The notes beneath the pieces were generated by a model. The model made no database searches and was not told where the DNA came from. It was given only the letters and a program-made list of their open reading frames with translations. A stretch of 5,328 nucleotides of DNA from Clostridia bacterium. Its GTDB lineage: Bacteria; Bacillota; Clostridia; Oscillospirales; Acutalibacteraceae. The position numbers and the translations under genes were made by a program. How positions within the stretch are numbered: position 1 is the stretch's first letter; each line of letters opens with the position of its first letter. This document shows positions 1 to 4,495 of the stretch, one piece after another. The DNA lies in assembly GCA_017631705.1 (NCBI GenBank), contig JAGBSU010000093.1, positions 1-5,328 of the forward strand, written 5' to 3'.

Positions 1-339
1 CTTGCCTTTGAGCGTGGTCGCCCATTCGATAGCAGGCACCACTTTACGGGAAGCGAGCAACAAACCGGTAATCACCAATTCCTTCACGGCATTGGCATTG
101 GCACCGGGAGTGTTGAACACCACCACACCGGCTTCACTGCATACATCGAGCGGAATGTTATTCACACCGGCACCGGCGCGAGCAACCGCCAACAGCGATT
201 CGGGAAGCGGCATGTCGTGCATCGAAGCCGAACGTACTAAAATACCCACAGGGTTTTCGGCGGTATCGCTCACGGTATAGGCATCACCGAACAAATCGGT
301 ACCGCAAGCGGCAATTTTATTGAGAGTTAAAATATCCAT
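1..339 (-). CDS. serA: D-3-phosphoglycerate dehydrogenase, N-terminal part (cut by window edge)
   Basis: First enzyme of the phosphorylated serine pathway. It oxidises 3-phosphoglycerate to 3-phosphohydroxypyruvate with NAD+ in the cytoplasm. Only the first 113 codons are visible, reading from an ATG at 339 down to base 1; the gene continues outside the window. The translation begins MDILTLNKIAACGTDLFG and carries hallmarks of the substrate-binding half of the 2-hydroxyacid dehydrogenase fold: ILVRSASMHD (residues 33-42), RAGAGVNNIP (54-63) and NTPGANANAVKE (76-87). The NAD-binding Rossmann domain, catalytic His and any C-terminal ACT domain lie beyond the edge and cannot be judged. The start is supported by an AGGAG ribosome site (352-348) that overlaps the serC TAG stop, so the two genes are probably translationally coupled. 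Family identity is clear by recognition. Confidence is limited only by truncation. Confidence 0.93.
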   Translation of the reverse strand, partial: MDILTLNKIAACGTDLFGDAYTVSDTAENPVGILVRSASMHDMPLPESLLAVARAGAGVNNIPLDVCSEAGVVVFNTPGANANAVKELVITGLLLASRKVVPAIEWATTLKGK

Positions 340-350
340 GACTATTACTC

Positions 351-1433
351 CTAATTATTAGCTTCAAATTCTTTCATGAACGCCACTAATTTTTCCACGC
401 CTTCCACCGGCATAGCATTATAAATGGAAGCACGCATACCGCCCACCGAGCGGTGACCTTTCAAATTAACAAAGCCGGCAGCAGCCGCCTCTTTAACAAA
501 TTTGGCATCCAATTCCTCATTGCCGGTCACAAACGGAATGTTCATGAGCGAACGGTCCTTCTTTTCCACCGTCGCGCTGAACAGTTTAGAGGAATCCAAG
601 AAATCATACAAAACAGCGGCTTTCTTTTCGTTAATGGCTTTCATGTTTTCCAAACCGCCGATATCGTCACGCAACCATTCGAGCACCATTTTGCAGACAT
701 AAATCGCATAGCAGGGCGGTGTATTGAACATGGAATCGTTTTCCGAGTGGGTAGCATAGTTGAACATGGTCGGCGTGATTTCTTGTGCGTTGCCGATTAA
801 ATCCTCGCGGATAATCACCACGGTAAGACCTGCAGGGCCCATGTTTTTCTGTGCACCGGCATACATAACACCGAACTTGGAAACATCTATCGGCTCGGAC
901 AAAATGCACGACGAAATATCCGCCACCAACGGCACATCACCGGTTTGCGGCAAGGTGGTAAAACGCGTACCGTAAATGGTGTTGTTCATGCAGATGTGGA
1001 AATAATCCGCATCCTTGGTAAAGTCGGCTTCATCTAACGAAGGGATGTACGAGAAAGTTTTGTCTTTGGAACTGGCAATCGCCTTTGCCTCACCGTAACG
1101 GGCGGCTTCCTTATACGCCTTGGTTGCCCATTGACCGGTCAAAACAAAATCGGCTTTGCCGCTTTTGTTCAGTAAATTCAGCGGAATCATCGCAAATTGC
1201 GAGGAAGCACCGCCTTGTAAAAATAAAACCTTATAATTATCGGGAATGTTCATTACTTCCCGTAACAACGCTTCACATTCTTTGATGATGGCATCGTACA
1301 CTTTGGAACGGTGCGACATTTCCATCACCGATTGTCCCGAACCCTGATAATCCAACATTTCGGCAGCGGCACGGTTCAGCACGCTTTCGGGCAGTACCGA
1401 CGGACCGGCGGAAAAGTTATATACTCTTGCCAT
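351..1433 (-). CDS. serC: Phosphoserine aminotransferase
   Basis: PLP-dependent cytoplasmic enzyme that transfers an amino group from glutamate to 3-phosphohydroxypyruvate, giving O-phosphoserine. Many homologues also act in pyridoxal phosphate synthesis. The 360-residue product is full length for the family (about 360). It opens with the typical MARVYNFSAGPSVLP. Also visible are the phosphate/PLP-binding GGASSQF (74-80), the WATKA segment (102-106), the cofactor-ring Asp in VADISS (D172), the Schiff-base lysine K196 in AGAQKNMGPAG, and a C-terminal HRSVGGMRASIYNA stretch that contributes substrate-binding residues. The ATG at 1433 has a perfect AGGAGGA ribosome site 7 nt upstream (1447-1441). 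The gene leads the serC-serA operon, 11 nt before serA, and is transcribed from the promoter at 1477-1505. Nothing is truncated or odd. The call is near certain. Confidence 0.98.
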   Translation of the reverse strand: MARVYNFSAGPSVLPESVLNRAAAEMLDYQGSGQSVMEMSHRSKVYDAIIKECEALLREVMNIPDNYKVLFLQGGASSQFAMIPLNLLNKSGKADFVLTGQWATKAYKEAARYGEAKAIASSKDKTFSYIPSLDEADFTKDADYFHICMNNTIYGTRFTTLPQTGDVPLVADISSCILSEPIDVSKFGVMYAGAQKNMGPAGLTVVIIREDLIGNAQEITPTMFNYATHSENDSMFNTPPCYAIYVCKMVLEWLRDDIGGLENMKAINEKKAAVLYDFLDSSKLFSATVEKKDRSLMNIPFVTGNEELDAKFVKEAAAAGFVNLKGHRSVGGMRASIYNAMPVEGVEKLVAFMKEFEANN

Positions 1434-1440
1434 ACTTGAT

Positions 1441-1447
1441 TCCTCCT
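1441..1447 (-). promoter_or_regulatory. Ribosome binding site of serC
   Basis: AGGAGGA on the minus strand, 7 nt before the ATG at 1433. It is a full-strength Shine-Dalgarno match that fixes the serC start. Confidence 0.9.
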
Positions 1448-1464
1448 AAAATTGTCTATAAAAT

Positions 1465-1480
1465 TGATAATATATTATCA
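1465..1480. promoter_or_regulatory. Perfect 16-bp palindrome, candidate operator of the ser promoter
   Basis: TGATAATATATTATCA is identical to its own reverse complement over all 16 bases. It overlaps the -10 box and the expected transcription start of the serC promoter, the classic place for a repressor site. With one flanking base on each side it reads TTGATAA-TATA-TTATCAT. This resembles the clostridial Rex (NADH-sensing repressor) consensus TTGTTAA-N4-TTAACAA with three mismatches. The palindrome is seen directly. That it is an operator is inferred from position, and the Rex link is only a suggestion because AT-rich palindromes also arise by chance. Confidence 0.55.
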
Positions 1481-1505
1481 TACTCCCTAATTCTTGATTC
1501 GTCAA
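1477..1505 (-). promoter_or_regulatory. Sigma-A promoter of the serC-serA operon
   Basis: Read on the minus strand there is a -35 box TTGACG (1505-1500), an exact 17-nt spacer, and a -10 box TATGAT (1482-1477). Each box differs from the TTGACA/TATAAT consensus at one position. Transcription should begin near 1470, giving a leader of roughly 35-40 nt before the serC start. That is too short to hold a T-box or riboswitch. Control is therefore more likely by a protein at the overlapping palindrome. Confidence 0.88.
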
Positions 1506-1554
1506 CGGTAAAATAATAAAAAAGCGACTATTTTTGCAAATTTTATACATTCCC

Positions 1555-1583
1555 TTGCAAGAAACATCAAAATACAGTATACT
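1555..1583 (+). promoter_or_regulatory. Sigma-A promoter of the DRTGG/hydrogenase-like operon
   Basis: A -35 box TTGCAA (1555-1560) and a -10 box TATACT (1578-1583) are separated by exactly 17 nt, with AT-rich DNA upstream. The expected start of transcription is near 1589-1591. The ATG at 1596 would then have almost no leader, which supports the ATG at 1617 as the start of the first gene. It points away from the ser promoter, and the two -35 boxes lie about 50 bp apart, so the promoters do not overlap. Confidence 0.82.
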
Positions 1584-1585
1584 GT
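1574..1585. promoter_or_regulatory. Perfect 12-bp palindrome over the -10 box, candidate operator
   Basis: ACAGTATACTGT equals its own reverse complement and wholly contains the TATACT -10 box of the rightward promoter. A factor bound here would block RNA polymerase. The match is seen directly. The regulatory role is inferred, and no known operator consensus is claimed. Part of the symmetry comes from the TATA core, which lowers its weight. Confidence 0.4.
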
Positions 1586-1602
1586 TATACATATTATGAA
1601 GC

Positions 1603-1607
1603 GGAGG
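1603..1607 (+). promoter_or_regulatory. Ribosome binding site deciding the start of the first DRTGG gene
   Basis: GGAGG lies 9 nt before the ATG at 1617. Two other in-frame ATGs at 1596 and 1608 are upstream of, or touching, this site and cannot use it. The start at 1617 also lines up the N-terminus (MTIADIKRIL) with that of the second DRTGG protein (MTVRELAKTL). Confidence 0.8.
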
Positions 1608-1616
1608 ATGACATCT

Positions 1617-1955
1617 ATGACCATTGCCGATATAAAACGCATTCTAAACGCCGAGGTGCTTTGCGGCGAACAACACTTGGAAAAGGAAGTCCACAACGCT
1701 TGCGGAAGCGATATGATGAGCGATGTTTTGGCATTTGTCAAGGACCAATCCGTGTTGCTGACCGGTTTGGTCAATTTGCAGGTGGTCCGCACCGCCGAAA
1801 TGATGGATATGCTGTGCATCGTGTTTGTGCGTGGCAAAAAACCGACAGCCGAAATCATTGCATTAGCGGAGGAATTCGGCATCGTACTGCTCCAATCACC
1901 GTTGCGTTTGTTCTCCGCTTGCGGTCTGCTGTATCAAAACGGCTTGAACGGTTGA
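1617..1955 (+). CDS. Small DRTGG-domain protein, first copy
   Basis: A 112-residue soluble protein with no signal peptide or membrane segment. It belongs by recognition to the stand-alone DRTGG-type proteins, a fold related to the N-terminal domain of HPr kinase and to a domain found in some CBS and phosphotransacetylase proteins. Its biochemical role is not established. Recognisable stretches are GSDMMSDVLAF (30-40), LLTGLVN followed by VRTAEMMD (the counterpart of the DRTGG region), IVFVRGKKPTAEIIALAEE, and a C-terminal ACGLLYQNGL. It is the first gene of the operon, with its own promoter just upstream, and ends 9 nt before the ATPase gene. It aligns almost without gaps to the product of 3649-3984, so the operon carries two paralogous copies. 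In related anaerobes such proteins sit beside hydrogenase genes. A regulatory or ligand-sensing role is inferred, not shown. Confidence 0.85.
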   Translation: MTIADIKRILNAEVLCGEQHLEKEVHNACGSDMMSDVLAFVKDQSVLLTGLVNLQVVRTAEMMDMLCIVFVRGKKPTAEIIALAEEFGIVLLQSPLRLFSACGLLYQNGLNG

Positions 1956-1964
1956 GGTGGCACC

Positions 1965-2381
1965 ATGAAATTACAATACACTATCCCTGCGGATGATTTC
2001 ACCCGTGCAGGGGAAGCATCAGCAGCCGTCAAAGCCACCTTAAAGCGTTTGGGTTTCCCGTCAGAAACCATTCGCCGCGTGGCAATTGCCATGTATGAGG
2101 GGGAAATCAACATGGTCATTCACGCCTCCGGCGGTGAAGCCACGGTGGACATTTTTCCCGAAAAAATTCTCATGGAATTGGCAGATAACGGCCCCGGCAT
2201 TCCCGACATTGATAAAGCCATGACCGAAGGTTTTTCCACCGCACCCGAAACGGCACGGCATTTAGGTTTCGGTGCCGGCATGGGCTTGCCCAATATTAAA
2301 AAATACACCGACGAACTCACCATTCACACCGAACTTGGCAAAGGCACACGGCTGTGCATGGTCGTCAACGTCGCACAATAA
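1965..2381 (+). CDS. Stand-alone GHKL ATPase, anti-sigma-factor-kinase-like (RsbW/SpoIIAB type)
   Basis: A 138-residue cytoplasmic protein made of a single HATPase_c domain. The Bergerat-fold motifs are all present: N box EGEINMVIHA (E45, N49, H53), G1 box DNGPGI (74-79) and G2 box GFGAGMGLPNIKKY (101-114), then GKGTRL (125-130) near the end. There is no dimerisation/phosphoacceptor His domain and no sensor domain, so it is not a normal histidine kinase. The length and layout match anti-sigma serine kinases, which phosphorylate STAS proteins and bind sigma factors. However, no STAS or sigma-factor gene is in the window, so its partner is unknown. The ATG at 1965 follows a GAGGTGG ribosome site overlapping the previous TGA. 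Its TAA is part of the ribosome site of the hydrogenase-like gene, which implies tight coupling to that protein. Confidence 0.9.
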   Translation: MKLQYTIPADDFTRAGEASAAVKATLKRLGFPSETIRRVAIAMYEGEINMVIHASGGEATVDIFPEKILMELADNGPGIPDIDKAMTEGFSTAPETARHLGFGAGMGLPNIKKYTDELTIHTELGKGTRLCMVVNVAQ

Positions 2382-2393
2382 GGAGGTCGCCCC

Positions 2394-3632
2394 ATGGAGC
2401 ATTTATTACACTCCGTCACCTTGGATGTGGACAGTTGCGTGGGTTGTACCCATTGTATTCAACATTGTCCCACCCAAGCCATTCGCGTGCGCGGCGGCAA
2501 AGCCACCATTTTGTCCGAGCGTTGCATTGACTGCGGCGAATGTATCCGCGTTTGTCCGCACCACGCCAAGCATGCACGGCACGATACGCTGGACGCACTT
2601 AAAAATTACGAATATACCATTGCCCTGCCGGCACCGGCATTGTTCGGTCAGTTTCAGCGGCTGGACGATATTGATGTGGTGCTGTCGGGTCTTTTAAAAC
2701 TCGGTTTCGACCAAGTATTTGAGGTCTCCCGTGCCGCCGAAATCATTTCGGACGCCACCCGTAAACTCATGGCAGACGGCGCGCTGGAAAAACCGGTCAT
2801 CAGTTCGGCATGTCCGGTGGTGGTACGGCTAATTCAAATCCGTTTCCCCAATTTATGCCGCCATGTTCTGCCGCTGAAATCACCGATGGAAGTGGCGGCG
2901 GCATTGGCGCGTCAGCGTACCATGGCACAAACCGGTTTGGCACCGGAAAAAATCGGTGTGTTTTTCATCTCGCCGTGTCCCGCCAAGGTCACCGATGTGC
3001 GTTTCCCCATTGAGTATTCGCACTCACAGGTCGACGGTGTACTGGCCATCAGCGATATTTATCCGCGTTTGGTCCATGAAATGAACCATTTGGACGCCGT
3101 AAAGCCCTTGCTCCACTCCGGAGTTCTCGGGGTAAGCTGGTCCTTCATCGGCGGTGAAGCCGCCGGTCTGCTCAATGACAATTATTTGTCGGCAGACGGC
3201 ATTCAAAATGTCATCAAAGTTCTCGAAGAACTGGAAGACGATAAATTATCCGATTTGGATTTCATCGAACTCAACGCGTGTGCCGGCGGCTGTGTCGGCG
3301 GTGTGTTCACGGCAGAAAACGGTTATGTTGCCCGTGCACGCATCAAGCGTCTGCAGAAAGACTTGCCCGTTTCGTGTAACCGTGCCGAGGATGTCGGCTC
3401 GCTGTCGTCGCTGCAATGGGAACAACCGCTGAGAGAAAATCCCGCCTTGCGTTTGGCGGGCACCGTCACCGATGCCATGCAACTCATGCAACAGGCAGAA
3501 GCGTTGTTTGCCGACCTACCCCAGTTGGATTGCGGCTCCTGCGGTGCACCGACTTGCCGTGCCTTGGCAGAGGATGTAGTGCTGGGGCTTGCCTCCATCG
3601 ACGATTGCTTACTGCGTCTGCGCGGAAAATAG
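2394..3632 (+). CDS. [FeFe]-hydrogenase-like iron-sulfur protein, putatively sensory (group D-like)
   Basis: A 412-residue cytoplasmic protein. Residues 1-60 form a two-cluster ferredoxin domain (C15-C18-C21-C25 and C44-C47-C50-C54). Residues about 75-345 are the iron-only hydrogenase large-subunit domain. The C-terminus is a small 4Fe-4S domain with CGSCGAPTC (C380, C383, C388) and C405. All four H-cluster cysteines are kept: C140 (SSACPVV), C195 (SPCPAK, with K198), C296 and C300 (NACAGGCVGG). The usual TSCCP reads SSACP, so the proton-relay Cys is Ala139, and the usual MPC reads SPC, so Met is Ser193. These are changes described for putatively sensory group D enzymes. No maturase gene (HydE/F/G) is in the window. 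The start at 2394 has a perfect AAGGAGGT site. It probably senses H2 or redox state rather than producing H2 in bulk; slow catalysis is possible. The subgroup is inferred from motifs only. Confidence 0.9.
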   Translation: MEHLLHSVTLDVDSCVGCTHCIQHCPTQAIRVRGGKATILSERCIDCGECIRVCPHHAKHARHDTLDALKNYEYTIALPAPALFGQFQRLDDIDVVLSGLLKLGFDQVFEVSRAAEIISDATRKLMADGALEKPVISSACPVVVRLIQIRFPNLCRHVLPLKSPMEVAAALARQRTMAQTGLAPEKIGVFFISPCPAKVTDVRFPIEYSHSQVDGVLAISDIYPRLVHEMNHLDAVKPLLHSGVLGVSWSFIGGEAAGLLNDNYLSADGIQNVIKVLEELEDDKLSDLDFIELNACAGGCVGGVFTAENGYVARARIKRLQKDLPVSCNRAEDVGSLSSLQWEQPLRENPALRLAGTVTDAMQLMQQAEALFADLPQLDCGSCGAPTCRALAEDVVLGLASIDDCLLRLRGK

Positions 3633-3635
3633 GAA

Positions 3636-3641
3636 AAGGAG
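3636..3641 (+). promoter_or_regulatory. Ribosome binding site deciding the start of the second DRTGG gene
   Basis: AAGGAG lies 7 nt before the ATG at 3649. The longer in-frame reading from 3589 would overlap the hydrogenase-like gene by over 40 nt and has no comparable site. Confidence 0.8.
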
Positions 3642-3648
3642 AAACACC

Positions 3649-3984
3649 ATGACCGTTCGTGAATTAGCCAAAACGCTGTCCCTCACCGTACTCAATGAGG
3701 GTGACCTTGACCGTGCCGTCACCGGCGGCTACTGCGGCGATTTGTTAAGTTGGGTCATGAGCCGTGCCACGGCAGGCGATGCATGGTTAAGTGTCATCGG
3801 CAACGTCAATGCGATTGCCGTGTGCGTGTTAGCCGATGTTTCCTGTCTGATTTTATGCGAAAACGCTCCGTTTGACGAAGCGGCAAAAGCACGTGCCGCC
3901 ACCGAAGGGGTTACGGTATTGCGTTCACAGCGCACCGCCTACGATTTGGCAGCCGCCATCGAAGAACAACGGAAAGGAATGTAA
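3649..3984 (+). CDS. Small DRTGG-domain protein, second copy
   Basis: A 111-residue soluble protein of the same stand-alone DRTGG-type family as the first operon gene. It is sometimes labelled in databases as an iron-sulfur-binding hydrogenase protein, although no Fe-S motif is visible here. Characteristic stretches are VTGGYCGDLLSWVMSRA (24-40), AWLSVIGNVNAIAVCVLADVS (the counterpart of the DRTGG region), LILCENAPFDEAAKARA, GVTVLRS and TAYDLAAAIEE. It aligns nearly gap-free with the 1617-1955 product from residue 1: MTVRELAKTL against MTIADIKRIL, and GDLLSWVM against SDMMSDVL. The pair probably arose by duplication. It could form a heterodimer or bind different ligands, but this is inference. 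It starts 16 nt after the hydrogenase-like gene, and 5 nt separate it from the YbaK gene. No enzymatic motif is recognised. Confidence 0.85.
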   Translation: MTVRELAKTLSLTVLNEGDLDRAVTGGYCGDLLSWVMSRATAGDAWLSVIGNVNAIAVCVLADVSCLILCENAPFDEAAKARAATEGVTVLRSQRTAYDLAAAIEEQRKGM

Positions 3985-3989
3985 ACAGT

Positions 3990-4463
3990 ATGTCGATTGA
4001 ATTAGTGCGTCCGTTTCTCGCTCAGTTTGGGCGTGAACAAGATATTTTGGAATTCCCCGTATCCAGCGCCACCGTCGAACTGGCGGCGGCAGCCCTTTCG
4101 GTAGAACCCGGCCGCATCGCCAAAACCATGTCTTTTGCCGATGGTGAAGGCTGTTTGGTGGTCGTCACCGCCGGCGATACCAAGATTGATAATTCCAAAT
4201 ACAAACACACTTTCGGCTTCAAAGCCAAAATGCTCTCGCCCGACCAAGCGTTAGCCTTCACCGGTCACGCTGTTGGCGGTGTATGCCCCTTTGCCCTGCC
4301 CGAAACGGTGCGCATCTTCTTGGACGAATCCATTCGCCGCTTCGAAACCGTCTATCCGGCGGCAGGAAGTTCCAATTCGGCGGTGGAAGTCACCGCCGAC
4401 CAACTCGAACAATACACCGGCGGCATTTGGGTGGATGTTTGCAAACTAAAAGTCGAACAATAA
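3990..4463 (+). CDS. YbaK/EbsC-family aminoacyl-tRNA deacylase
   Basis: A 157-residue cytoplasmic protein of the YbaK/ProX/INS editing superfamily. Members hydrolyse mischarged aminoacyl-tRNAs in trans, for example Cys-tRNAPro or Ala-tRNAPro. Length is normal (about 155-160). Visible family signatures are SSATVELAAAALSVEPGRIAKT, whose last lysine but one (K45) matches the catalytic Lys, then VVVTAGDTKIDNSKYK (57-72), the GGVCPF loop (96-101) and VYPAAGSSNSAVEV (121-134), which holds the substrate-binding GSSN. Which tRNA it edits cannot be read from the sequence. The start has an AAGGA site (3974-3978) 11 nt upstream. It lies 5 nt after the second DRTGG gene and 32 nt before the PHP gene, in the same direction, so it is probably co-transcribed with the hydrogenase-like cluster. 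That is an unusual home for a tRNA-quality-control gene, and it may be a passenger. Confidence 0.93.
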   Translation: MSIELVRPFLAQFGREQDILEFPVSSATVELAAAALSVEPGRIAKTMSFADGEGCLVVVTAGDTKIDNSKYKHTFGFKAKMLSPDQALAFTGHAVGGVCPFALPETVRIFLDESIRRFETVYPAAGSSNSAVEVTADQLEQYTGGIWVDVCKLKVEQ

Positions 4464-4481
4464 ATTTTAAAAAAACCACCG

Positions 4482-4488
4482 AAAGGAG
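4482..4488 (+). promoter_or_regulatory. Ribosome binding site deciding the start of the PHP gene
   Basis: AAAGGAG lies 7 nt before the ATG at 4496. The same reading frame stays open upstream to an ATG at 4283, but that part overlaps the YbaK gene and adds a sequence unlike any PHP protein. The PHP fold begins right at MKLYYDFHIH. Confidence 0.85.
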
Positions 4489-4495
4489 AGGAGAC

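Noticed and set aside
453..800. Plus-strand open frame opposite serC
   Set aside because: It is a shadow of the well-recognised serC gene with no family resemblance. Other plus-strand frames over serC and serA are the same kind of shadow.
1434..1470. Riboswitch or T-box leader for serC
   Set aside because: The predicted leader is under 40 nt and shows no specifier or terminator stems.
1596..1616. Earlier ATGs at 1596 and 1608 for the first DRTGG gene
   Set aside because: They lie upstream of, or right at, the GGAGG site and within a few bases to about 20 bases of the expected transcription start. Alignment with the second DRTGG protein favours 1617.
2272..2697. 141-codon frame bridging the ATPase and hydrogenase-like genes
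   Set aside because: It is an out-of-frame reading of two clear genes. Its composition (many Pro, Cys, Trp) is typical of a shadow.
3589..3648. Upstream start for the second DRTGG gene
   Set aside because: It overlaps the end of the hydrogenase-like gene and lacks a ribosome site. The ATG at 3649 has AAGGAG at ideal distance.
4283..4495. N-terminal extension of the PHP reading frame
   Set aside because: It overlaps the YbaK gene, is Arg-rich and unlike PHP proteins, and the strong ribosome site points to the ATG at 4496.
4464..4495. Terminator or new promoter between the YbaK and PHP genes
   Set aside because: The 32-nt gap has an A-rich stretch and a ribosome site but no hairpin and no -35/-10 pair.
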